A DNA stretch of 5,532 bases. Origin: Candidatus Acidiferrales bacterium (lineage in GTDB: Bacteria > Acidobacteriota > Terriglobia > Acidiferrales > UBA7541). This document shows, one piece after another, positions 1 through 5,516 of the stretch. The notes under the pieces were generated by a model. The model ran no database searches, was not told where the DNA came from, and saw only the letters and a list, made by a program, of their open reading frames with translations. The stretch is taken from positions 1 to 5,532 of the forward strand of contig CATPAM010000483.1 in assembly GCA_955651735.1 (NCBI GenBank), written 5' to 3'. A program made the translations under genes and the position numbers. Every line of letters starts with the position of its first letter. Positions within the stretch are counted from its first letter, which is position 1.

Positions 1-1135
1 CGCGAATGCGGCCTTCGCGCAACCCGTGCTCGATTTCACGGCGCTCGCCGGGGAGATAGCCTCCACGATAGCCGCGAATGGCGGTCGGCTGTCCGGGCTG
101 CACCGGATTCGCCTGCTGCAAATAGGTGAGCAAGACTTCCGTGTAGAGACGCGAGTTGGCAAACACGATGGTCTGCAGCTCGTGCTCCAAAAATTCCTGC
201 GCCACACGCGCGGATTCGTTGATGTAGCTGCGGCGAATGCCCAGTGCGCGATTCACCACCGGCGGATTGTAGAAAACGAAGGTCTTCTCCGCAGCCGGCG
301 CGCCATTGGCGTTTAGCACCTCGACGTCCGCTTCCAGGAGCCGCGCAGCCAGCTCCCCCGGATTTGCAATCGTCGCCGACGAGCAGATGAATTGCGGCTC
401 GCACCCGTAAAAGCGCGCGATGCGCCGCAGCCTGCGCAGTACGTTGCACAAGTGGCTGCCGAAGACTCCGCGATAGGTGTGCAGCTCGTCGATCACGATA
501 TAGCGCAAATTCTGGAAGAGCCGCGTCCAGCGCGTGTGGTGCGGCAAAATTCCCGTGTGCAGCATGTCCGGATTGGTGAGCACGATGTGCCCCTTTTCGC
601 GAATGGCTTTCCGCGCGTCGCTCAGTGTGTCGCCGTCATACGTGAAAACGCCAAAGCGATTCTCGAGCCGCTGGTTCAAATCATGGAGCTCAGCAAGTTG
701 ATCCTGTGCCAGCGCCTTGGTGGGGAAGAGATACAGCGCGCGGCTGTCGGAGTTTTCCAGAATCGCGTTCAGGATCGGCAAGTTGTAGCAAAGCGTCTTC
801 CCGGAAGCTGTAGGGGTGACGATCACGACGTTCTTGCCGGCTCGAACTGTTTCCGCAGCGGCAGCCTGGTGGCTATAGAGGTGGCGAATGCCTTTGCCGA
901 GATAAGCCGCCCTCAGATCGTTGTGGGTCCCGGCAGGGAAGTCCGCCCACTGCGCCTCGCGCGCTGGATAGTGGCGAATCGCGGTGAGGATTTCGCCATG
1001 AACATCACGAGCGGCGAGAACATCGAGTACTTCATGGACGCGAGTGATCGCCGTCGAGCCGCGCGACAGTGCAGCGCCATCGGAAATCGCCGCCCCCGAG
1101 GTGCCAGCCCTGCGAACTGCCAGTGATTCCGACAT
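1..1135 (-). CDS. MrfA/Hrq1-type DEAD/DEAH-box helicase, N-terminal 378 residues (cut by window edge)
   Basis: The first 378 residues of an ATP-dependent SF2 helicase are present; the C-terminus lies beyond base 1. Visible motifs in order: SHQ (88-90), Walker A TPTASGKT (107-114), motif Ia PTKALAQDQ (138-146), TNPDML (187-192), Walker B DELH followed by TYRGVFGSH (216-228), SSAT (252-255), the start of the second RecA domain IVFANSR (323-329), and YRGGYLPGERREIE (356-369). The DELHTYRGVFGSH and YRGGYLP blocks are typical of the YprA/MrfA and Hrq1 helicases, which are 3'-5' DNA helicases. Bacillus MrfA acts in mitomycin-type lesion repair, and the family normally ends in a Cys-rich DUF1998 zinc domain, which would lie outside this window. 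The ATG at 1133-1135 is chosen because GGAGG (1143-1147) sits 7 bases upstream. The first ~70 residues are poorly conserved. The gene lies 127 bp downstream of the DUF190 gene on the same strand; the fluoride operon could read into it, but a functional link is not indicated. Confidence 0.93.
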   Translation of the reverse strand, partial: MSESLAVRRAGTSGAAISDGAALSRGSTAITRVHEVLDVLAARDVHGEILTAIRHYPAREAQWADFPAGTHNDLRAAYLGKGIRHLYSHQAAAAETVRAGKNVVIVTPTASGKTLCYNLPILNAILENSDSRALYLFPTKALAQDQLAELHDLNQRLENRFGVFTYDGDTLSDARKAIREKGHIVLTNPDMLHTGILPHHTRWTRLFQNLRYIVIDELHTYRGVFGSHLCNVLRRLRRIARFYGCEPQFICSSATIANPGELAARLLEADVEVLNANGAPAAEKTFVFYNPPVVNRALGIRRSYINESARVAQEFLEHELQTIVFANSRLYTEVLLTYLQQANPVQPGQPTAIRGYRGGYLPGERREIEHGLREGRIR

Positions 1136-1262
1136 GCGATAGCCTCCAGCGCATTCGCCTTTTGTTCGCCACAGGCTAACACGCGGTTTTCGCATGCGCA
1201 ACAGCCTTCTCGGTCAATTTTTCTATATATTCGAAATCGGGATTCAGGGCGCAGTACGGCCG

Positions 1263-1610
1263 CTATTTCTTGGCTGCTCGATACAGGATGACGCGCACCT
1301 TCTCTAGCGTGATTAGGCCGCCCTCAACCATGGCGTCCAGGCGCGGCAAAATCTGCTCGATGCGTTCGGTGGTTTCCACAATTTCGAGGATGATCGGCAA
1401 GTCCTGCGACAGCCGCAAGAGTTTATCGGTGTGATAAACGCTGGAGCCGCCGTATCCTGCCACCCCGCGCAGCACCGTCACTCCCGAGAATTTCTCCTTG
1501 CGCAGCATCTCCACTACCGCTTCATACAGTGGCCTGCCGTGCCACTTGTCCGACTCCCCGATGTGAATGCGCATCAGCGTGCGCTCCCCTTCAAATTTCT
1601 CGTGCGGCAT
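1263..1610 (-). CDS. DUF190 family PII-like protein, partner of CrcB
   Basis: This 115-residue protein belongs to the DUF190 family. The diagnostic block is GVTVLRGVAGYGGSS (43-57), followed by HTDKLLRLSQDLPI (60-73) and a C-terminal segment LITLEKVRVILY (99-110). Family structures show a PII/GlnB-like ferredoxin fold; the molecular function is unknown. Members are often found beside crcB or fused to it. No signal peptide or membrane segment is visible, so it should be cytoplasmic. The reading frame stays open upstream, but the ATG at 1608-1610 is preferred: AGGAG (1618-1622) lies 7 bases ahead of it, and family homology begins shortly after. Only 10 bp separate it from the crcB stop codon, so the two are co-transcribed under the fluoride riboswitch and may be translationally coupled. 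A role as a soluble regulator or sensor for the CrcB channel is an inference. Length is normal for the family. Confidence 0.92.
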   Translation of the reverse strand: MPHEKFEGERTLMRIHIGESDKWHGRPLYEAVVEMLRKEKFSGVTVLRGVAGYGGSSVYHTDKLLRLSQDLPIILEIVETTERIEQILPRLDAMVEGGLITLEKVRVILYRAAKK

Positions 1611-1617
1611 CTCGAAG

Positions 1618-1622
1618 CTCCT
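1618..1622 (-). promoter_or_regulatory. Shine-Dalgarno of the DUF190 gene, overlapping the crcB stop codon
   Basis: On the minus strand AGGAG lies 7 bases before the ATG at 1608-1610. It shares its first bases with the crcB TAG stop (1621-1623). This fixes the DUF190 start and suggests that ribosomes finishing crcB could initiate on the downstream gene. Confidence 0.75.
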
Positions 1623-1992
1623 AGAAGCGGTTCGCCAGTCGAATTCCCGCAACAGACAGCAGCAAGCCAATGACGACGCTGGCCGCCACGTACGTAGTCG
1701 CCGGCAGCCACTCGCCGTCCTCCAACATTTTCGCGGTCTCCCAGCCAAAGCTGGAAAAAGTCGTGTAGCCGCCGAAAAACCCGACCGCGATGGCCACGCG
1801 CCAGTCCGGAGAAATCACCAGGCGGTTGAGCGTCAATTGCCCAATGAGGCCGAGCAAAAAGCATCCGCTCAGATTGATCAGCAGCGTGCCGTAGGGGAAC
1901 GTTCCGCGCGTGCGCACCTGTACGATGCCCTGCAGCCCGTAACGCGCCAGCGTGCCCACCGCGCCAAAGATCGCAATCAGAATCAGCTGCAA
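1621..1992 (-). CDS. crcB: CrcB/Fluc fluoride channel (fluoride exporter)
   Basis: This 123-residue inner-membrane protein has four hydrophobic segments (about 2-22, 34-56, 64-82 and 98-119). It carries the Fluc signatures: GTLARY (13-18), the pore asparagine in INLSG (39-43, N40), and GGYTTFSSF (74-82), which supplies the two pore phenylalanines F79 and F82 and the TM3 break. Fluc proteins form antiparallel dual-topology dimers that let fluoride leave the cytoplasm passively. The length matches single-domain bacterial Fluc proteins. The start is TTG (1990-1992): GGAG (1998-2001) lies 5 bases upstream, it gives the usual short N-terminus, and there is no in-frame ATG until residue 89. The gene is preceded by a fluoride riboswitch and terminator on its own leader and followed after 10 bp by the DUF190 gene. 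Expression is therefore expected to be fluoride-induced. Confidence 0.97.
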   Translation of the reverse strand: MQLILIAIFGAVGTLARYGLQGIVQVRTRGTFPYGTLLINLSGCFLLGLIGQLTLNRLVISPDWRVAIAVGFFGGYTTFSSFGWETAKMLEDGEWLPATTYVAASVVIGLLLSVAGIRLANRF

Positions 1993-2001
1993 AGCAGCTC
2001 C
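1985..2001 (-). promoter_or_regulatory. Ribosome binding site and TTG start of crcB within a small hairpin
   Basis: In the crcB mRNA the Shine-Dalgarno GGAG (2001-1998) and the TTG start (1992-1990) fall in a perfect 6-bp inverted repeat, AGCTGC (1999-1994), loop TTT (1993-1991), GCAGCT (1990-1985). The last G of the start codon is the first base of the 3' arm. If formed, the stem would partly mask initiation and lower translation in addition to the riboswitch. The repeat is plain in the sequence; the regulatory meaning is an inference and the stem is short. Confidence 0.4.
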
Positions 2002-2022
2002 AATCCGCCGCCCAGGCGAAAC

Positions 2023-2056
2023 AAAAAACTCCTGGCGCCGCCCGGCAGCCAGGAGT
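2023..2056 (-). terminator. Intrinsic terminator, expression platform of the fluoride riboswitch
   Basis: On the minus strand ACTCCTGGC (2056-2048) pairs perfectly over 9 bp with GCCAGGAGT (2036-2028) across an 11-base loop, and the stem runs into six Ts (2028-2023). The first five bases of the 5' arm, ACTCC, are the 3' strand of the aptamer pseudoknot, so aptamer and terminator are mutually exclusive. It ends transcription about 30 bases before the crcB start when fluoride is low. The extensive antiterminator competition is the usual design for this riboswitch class. Confidence 0.93.
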
Positions 2057-2103
2057 CATCAGTTCCAGCACGCGCTGGGACGGTTATGGCGAACTCCATC
2101 GCC
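2048..2103 (-). ncRNA. Fluoride riboswitch (crcB motif) aptamer
   Basis: The leader of crcB matches the crcB-motif fold. Stem 1 is GGCG (2103-2100) with CGCC (2091-2088), enclosing loop ATGGAGTT (2099-2092). A joining segment ATAACCGTC follows. Stem 2 is CCAGC (2078-2074) with GCTGG (2069-2065) around a GCGT loop. Then comes the conserved CTGATG (2062-2057) and ACTCC (2056-2052), which pairs with GGAGT (2097-2093) in loop 1 to form the pseudoknot that encloses fluoride. The order and the conserved GATG, AACC and CTGATG elements agree with known examples, and the downstream gene is a fluoride channel. Fluoride binding should stabilise the pseudoknot, free the transcript from the overlapping terminator, and turn on crcB and the DUF190 gene: a genetic ON switch. 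Confidence 0.95.
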
Positions 2104-2125
2104 TTCAATCTCGTACCGCGCCGCT

Positions 2126-2154
2126 AGTGTAGCCGCGCCGCGCAAACGACACAA
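2126..2154 (-). promoter_or_regulatory. Sigma70-like promoter of the fluoride operon
   Basis: On the minus strand TTGTGT (2154-2149) and TACACT (2131-2126) are separated by exactly 17 bases. Each matches the sigma70 consensus at four positions. A transcript would start near 2119, about 15 bases ahead of the aptamer's first stem, which is the expected place. No operator is evident, in keeping with control by the riboswitch. Confidence 0.7.
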
Positions 2155-2173
2155 GAGCGTTCGGTACGCGGGC

Positions 2174-2197
2174 GGGACAGCCAATCCTGGCTGTCCC
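2174..2197. repeat. Perfect 10-bp inverted repeat (hairpin) between the receptor gene and the fluoride operon
   Basis: GGGACAGCCA (2174-2183) and TGGCTGTCCC (2188-2197) are perfect reverse complements around a 4-base loop. On the plus strand the stem is followed by ACTTTTA; on the minus strand it is preceded by AAAAGT and followed by GC-rich sequence. It starts 19 bases past the stop codon of the receptor gene. It may act as a terminator or 3' end protector for the receptor transcript, although the T-run is on the wrong side for a classical minus-strand terminator. It could also be one copy of a dispersed REP-like palindrome, which a single window cannot show. Confidence 0.7.
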
Positions 2198-2215
2198 ACT
2201 TTTAGCTCGGCTTAT

Positions 2216-4453
2216 TTAATAATGAAAGCGGTAACGCACCTGCACAAAGACTTCCCGCGGATTCAGGAAATGCGTGCCGCCAAATGTGAAACTGTTGTCC
2301 AGCAGCACCCTCCGGTTGGCAACGTTCGTCGCGCTTACGGAAGCCGAGAATTTTTCCCCGAATTCCTTGCCGAGCGAAAGGTCAAGGGTAGTATGCGGCT
2401 GAAGATGATCCCCGGGGATCGCCGGATTGCTGTTCGAGAAGCCCGAGCCGTAATAAACATCCGCAGAAGCGTACGCCCGCCACGGCAGCGTGTACTGGCC
2501 GCCAAGGTGCAGCGTATTACGCTGGTCATGATCGAGCAGAAAAAAGCCCGGGGGAGGCGTAGCGCACGGACCGATCAGTCCACCGATGACGCAGCCGAAG
2601 CCAAGAGCGAGTTGATTGGAATAAGTGAGATAGAGTTGCGCACGGTTTTGGATCCGCGGCGAGCGGAGTGTCAGCTCCCAGCCGTTAATTCGCGCGCCTT
2701 GTACATCGACCGGGAAAAAGATGTTTGAGCTATTCAGGCTGTTATGGTCAAAGAAGTTCTTCGCGCGAGTCAAAAAGTTGTCGGCATCGAGGACCCAGCC
2801 TTTGAAGGGAATCGTGACGCCGAATTGATGCTCTTCGTTGCGCTCTCCGCGCAAGGGTACGAAGTCAAGCTGCTGTTGAGTCTGGATATCGTTTAGCGTG
2901 GGCCCAGATAAGGTGCCCAGCGGTGGCGCCTGATAAAAATGACCGTAGAATCCACGGAACACCCAATTTAATTTTGGAATTCGCAGCGAAGCGCCAACGC
3001 GCGGACTGGTGGCATTTTCCACCACTCCTCCGGAAAAGTGTGTCTGGCGCAGCCCGCCGGTCAGCGTCAGCCATGAATTGACTTTGACTTGATCCTCAAC
3101 ATAAACAGCGATGAGGCTCCCGTCCGGATTTTGCGACAGCGGCGCGACTGTGCCGCTCCCGTCGTTGTAAACGACGTGGAAAAATTGATCGTCCTGCTGA
3201 GCAAAACTGTAAAAACCCACGCGCGCGTTATTAGGGCCCTTGATCCAAGACACGGTACCCTGCCCGCCCTCATATTTAGAGGAGCGGTTCTGGGTTGCGG
3301 CACTCGGGAAATCGTTTGGATCGCTTGCGTAATTGGCGCTGTTGTAGTGGAAGAACGGTGAGACGTTAAGCACCAGCCCCGGACTGAACGTGCGTACCCA
3401 CGAGAAGGCAGCAAAGGAATCGTTTTCGCGGTTGGCATCGCGCAGCCTCAGGCCGAGCCTATTCAGTGGGTTGTTGGGGTCAAACGGCACCTGGTAAAAG
3501 TCCCGCCGCGCTTGCGCAACGAAGCGCAACTGGTCCTGTGAATCGGCGTTGTAAATCAGTGAGACAAACCCACCATAGCCGTTCGCGGCGTCGTGGAGAA
3601 CGGCCGACGTCGGAGTCTGCAAGCCCAGATTCGTTCGGTTCCCGTTCGCGCTGGCGTAATACGCAAAACGGTTGCTGTGGCCTCCGAGATTGATTTGATC
3701 GTCCGTTTGATAGAAGTTCCCCGCACTTAAGGTCAGCTCAGCCTCATTGTTTCGCTCGAAGCCCGTGCGTGGCAAAACGTCGAAGATGCCGTAGGTGCGA
3801 TCGCCGAAGTCCGCCGCATAACTCCCGCGTTGCATTTCGACAGCATCGATGTCTTTGGGATCGACCTGTGGTCCAAGGTTGCTCGCAATATTCGTGTTGG
3901 GAATCGCGACGCCGTCAATCAGCCAACTCACCTGGTGGCCGCCGCGGACATGTAGCTGGTCGTGCGTAAAATAAGCGCCTGGAACATAGTCTGTAATCAT
4001 CGCCAGGCTATTGCTGCGCGTGGCGCCCGGTGTCTGCTGGATCTCCAAGCGATCTACTAGGGTCGTAGGAGTGACGGATTCCGTTTGCGCCGGCGCAGAA
4101 TCCGCCAACACCGTCACGGACTGGGCCTGCGTGGGGAGCCGCAGCTCAAAATGCAGAATGGGCGCCGTGCCGGACAGCACGGTAACGGTTTGTTCCTGCG
4201 TCACAAATCCCACCTGCGACACTGTCACGCGGTATTCGCCGAGCGGCACAGCATCAAAGTGGAATCCTCCTTCCGCATTCGTCTGTGCTGTTTGCGCGTA
4301 ATCCGATGTTTTTGCCTTCAGCGTGACCGTGGCATCCGCGACCGGGCGGTGCTGCGGATCGTGCACAATTCCGCGCACCGTCCCAAATAGCACCGCCAGC
4401 GCTGGCACGCTCAGAAAAAGCAAAGCAGCAAGCAATTTCAAAACGCCTCTCAT
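2216..4453 (-). CDS. TonB-dependent outer-membrane receptor with N-terminal carboxypeptidase-regulatory-like domain
   Basis: This 745-residue protein should sit in the outer membrane and import a ligand using TonB energy. Residues 1-20 form a signal peptide ending ALA. Residues about 24-105 are a carboxypeptidase-regulatory-like beta-sandwich (GTVRGIV, ATVTLKA, FHFDAVPLGEYRVTVSQVGF). A plug domain follows at about 125-235 (HVRGGHQVSWLIDGV at 168-182, then DPKDIDAVEMQRGSYAADFGD at about 198-218). The rest is a beta-barrel with typical strands such as YVEDQVKVNSWLTLTGGLR (451-469) and FRGFYGHFYQAPPL (499-512), ending in aromatic VRYRFHY. A barrel loop holds two cysteines (C621, C630) that could form a disulfide. 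The start at 4451-4453 is preferred over an in-frame ATG 19 codons upstream: GGAG (4464-4461) lies 7 bases before it and it gives a clean signal peptide. The gene follows a Cys/His/Met-rich secreted protein by 53 bp on the same strand, probably in one operon. The substrate is not evident; a metal is inferred from that neighbour. Confidence 0.92.
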   Translation of the reverse strand: MRGVLKLLAALLFLSVPALAVLFGTVRGIVHDPQHRPVADATVTLKAKTSDYAQTAQTNAEGGFHFDAVPLGEYRVTVSQVGFVTQEQTVTVLSGTAPILHFELRLPTQAQSVTVLADSAPAQTESVTPTTLVDRLEIQQTPGATRSNSLAMITDYVPGAYFTHDQLHVRGGHQVSWLIDGVAIPNTNIASNLGPQVDPKDIDAVEMQRGSYAADFGDRTYGIFDVLPRTGFERNNEAELTLSAGNFYQTDDQINLGGHSNRFAYYASANGNRTNLGLQTPTSAVLHDAANGYGGFVSLIYNADSQDQLRFVAQARRDFYQVPFDPNNPLNRLGLRLRDANRENDSFAAFSWVRTFSPGLVLNVSPFFHYNSANYASDPNDFPSAATQNRSSKYEGGQGTVSWIKGPNNARVGFYSFAQQDDQFFHVVYNDGSGTVAPLSQNPDGSLIAVYVEDQVKVNSWLTLTGGLRQTHFSGGVVENATSPRVGASLRIPKLNWVFRGFYGHFYQAPPLGTLSGPTLNDIQTQQQLDFVPLRGERNEEHQFGVTIPFKGWVLDADNFLTRAKNFFDHNSLNSSNIFFPVDVQGARINGWELTLRSPRIQNRAQLYLTYSNQLALGFGCVIGGLIGPCATPPPGFFLLDHDQRNTLHLGGQYTLPWRAYASADVYYGSGFSNSNPAIPGDHLQPHTTLDLSLGKEFGEKFSASVSATNVANRRVLLDNSFTFGGTHFLNPREVFVQVRYRFHY

Positions 4454-4460
4454 AATTTTT

Positions 4461-4464
4461 CTCC
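4461..4464 (-). promoter_or_regulatory. Shine-Dalgarno that decides the receptor start
   Basis: On the minus strand GGAG stands 7 bases before the ATG at 4451-4453, in an A-rich context. The alternative upstream ATG (4508-4510) overlaps the stop codon of the preceding gene and would put a charged extension in front of the signal peptide. Confidence 0.75.
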
Positions 4465-4506
4465 AAAAGTAGTTAGAGCGCGACGCAAGGTCGCGGCAGG
4501 AGCCGA

Positions 4507-4944
4507 TCAATTGGGTTGGGAAAAAACGGCGGCTCTTACAGCGCGTGCGCGAGGCGGAGGCGAGAGAGGCTTTACAGGTCGCGGAACAGCAACAGCTTCT
4601 GAGGTTTCCGCGGCAGGAACAACCGAAGCAGGCACGAAGGCAGACTCCCGATGCGGCAGCACAAACGCCACCGCCGTGACCAGCGGTTTCTCAGAGTCCT
4701 GGCAACACGACATCGAGCAATCCATCATTTCACCCATGCCATGCCCGCAATCCATGTCTAAGTGCGGCGATGCCTGTTTTCTCTGGTGATGATGCTGCGC
4801 GATGGGGCAGTGGTCGCCGGTGCAACACGCCATCGCATGCACCGACCACGCGGCGCCCGCCAAGGGAGCGTACAATGCCACAGCCGCCAGCAGGCACACC
4901 CACGCGGCTAGTAATCTCTTGTGATCCTGGCTCGAGGCGTTCAC
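4507..4944 (-). CDS. Small secreted Cys/His/Met-rich protein, putative metal-binding
   Basis: I do not recognise a named family. From the proposed GTG start the protein is 145 residues. Residues 1-32 look like a signal peptide or membrane anchor (HKR followed by a hydrophobic run from LLAAW to LAGA). Residues 40-81 are extraordinarily rich in metal ligands: CCTGDHCP (40-47), HHH (51-53), H61, MDCGHGMGEMMDCSMSCC (64-81), giving seven Cys, six His and five Met. A short hydrophobic stretch (88-97, ending FVLP) and a Pro/Arg/Ala-rich tail follow. Such ligand clusters suit soft metals such as copper in the periplasm. The frame is open to 5022; GTG at 4942-4944 is chosen because it gives a normal signal peptide and lies just after a candidate promoter, but the ribosome site is weak (AGGG, 9 bases away), and an ATG at 4993-4995 is an alternative. 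The gene is 53 bp upstream of the TonB-dependent receptor on the same strand, so a shared role in metal capture or resistance is inferred. Confidence 0.7.
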   Translation of the reverse strand: MNASSQDHKRLLAAWVCLLAAVALYAPLAGAAWSVHAMACCTGDHCPIAQHHHQRKQASPHLDMDCGHGMGEMMDCSMSCCQDSEKPLVTAVAFVLPHRESAFVPASVVPAAETSEAVAVPRPVKPLSPPPRARAVRAAVFSQPN

Positions 4945-5084
4945 GGTCCATTTCCCTATGACGCATAATAAGACGAAACGGCTCTCTCTGACCATCCAAT
5001 ATGTCTCGCATCTGCGTAGCAAAAACCTACCTCGCTCCCCGCAGCGCCTTGACTTGCCGCCACCTCGCGTCGCAGACTTCCGTC
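4945..5084. promoter_or_regulatory. Divergent intergenic region with weak candidate promoters
   Basis: This spacer separates the secreted Cys-rich gene (minus) from the uncharacterised plus-strand gene. On the minus strand TATTAT (4970-4965) is a good -10 candidate with TGGTCA 18 bases upstream as a weak -35; a transcript would start near 4958, just ahead of the GTG start. On the plus strand CATAAT (4964-4969) with TTCACG (4940-4945) 18 bases upstream is a weaker option. The two would overlap almost completely. TTGACT at 5049-5054 has no matching -10. No clear operator palindrome was seen. Confidence 0.3.
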
Positions 5085-5516
5085 ATGGCGCAAACCTATT
5101 TGCTCTTTGATTTCGGGCCGGATGAGGAAAAAGTCCAGCAGGCCCGCCACAAACTTGAAAGCTGGAAGCAGGCCTTCCGCCTCGACAAAAAGCTGCAATA
5201 CAAACTGGAACGCGAGCTATCTGCAGCGCCCGGCACCGCGGCAGCAAAACCGGAGCCCGCAAAGCCCGAAAAACGTAGATCCGCGAAAACGAAATCAAAA
5301 TCCAAGCCCAAATCCGACGAACCCGAATCTGAAAACGGCGGTCCCGTAAAACTCTTCGTTCGCCTCTATTTTTCCGGCCACGAGAGGCTCTCCGAGCAGC
5401 GCTGGATCGACCGCATCCCCACGGAAGAGCCGTTCAAAAGCGCTTCCCCCAAAGTCGTCCGCGAAACCGAACCCGGTTTCGCCGACATCCTCAAGCAGTT
5501 CGACACCCTCGAGTGA
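5085..5516 (+). CDS. Uncharacterised protein with Lys/Pro/Ser-rich linker
   Basis: I do not recognise a family for this 143-residue protein. The N-terminal part (1-45) begins MAQTYLLFDFGPDEEKV, a beta-strand followed by a charged helix rich in Lys, Gln and Glu (KLESWKQAFRLDKKLQYKLER). Residues about 46-86 are a low-complexity linker of Ala, Pro, Lys and Ser, lysine-rich and presumably disordered. The C-terminal part (87-143) looks folded again: VKLFVRLYFSGHERLSEQRW, then an acidic end FADILKQFDTLE. No signal peptide or membrane segment is present, so it is likely cytoplasmic. The frame is open upstream to an ATG at 5001, but the ATG at 5085 is preferred because the upstream codons look non-coding; neither start has a clear Shine-Dalgarno. 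The two-domain-plus-linker layout has the look of a nucleic-acid-associated or adaptor protein, which is only a guess. Confidence 0.75.
   Translation: MAQTYLLFDFGPDEEKVQQARHKLESWKQAFRLDKKLQYKLERELSAAPGTAAAKPEPAKPEKRRSAKTKSKSKPKSDEPESENGGPVKLFVRLYFSGHERLSEQRWIDRIPTEEPFKSASPKVVRETEPGFADILKQFDTLE

Noticed and set aside
392..1126. Long plus-strand open frame (244 codons)
   Set aside because: It lies antisense to the helicase, which has a complete set of SF2 motifs and a strong Shine-Dalgarno; the plus-strand translation shows no recognisable domain.
1173..1217. Possible helicase promoter: TTGACC (1217-1212) or TTGCGC with TAGCCT (1178-1173) on the minus strand
   Set aside because: TTGACC has no acceptable -10 at 16-18 bases, and TAGCCT matches the consensus poorly; neither is good enough to annotate.
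1198..1262. Terminator sought after the DUF190 gene
   Set aside because: No strong stem followed by Ts is visible on the minus strand, so read-through towards the helicase cannot be excluded.
1611..1748. Upstream in-frame extension of the DUF190 gene
   Set aside because: It lies inside crcB in a different frame, has no homology to the family, and the AGGAG site points to the ATG at 1610.
1574..2071. Minus-strand open frame overlapping crcB in another frame (165 codons)
   Set aside because: Its start would lie within the riboswitch; the overlapping frame encodes a clear four-segment CrcB.
1952..2728. Plus-strand open frame (258 codons) covering the riboswitch and receptor 3' end
   Set aside because: It runs through the riboswitch, terminator and hairpin and antisense to the receptor barrel; its translation is Arg/Ala-rich with no domain.
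4479..4495. CGCGAC/GTCGCG 6-bp hairpin between the Cys-rich gene and the receptor, considered as a terminator
   Set aside because: No T-run follows on the minus strand and the stem is short; it may be a minor processing structure or chance.
4454..4510. 19-codon N-terminal extension of the receptor
   Set aside because: It overlaps the preceding stop codon, has no Shine-Dalgarno, and would bury the signal peptide.
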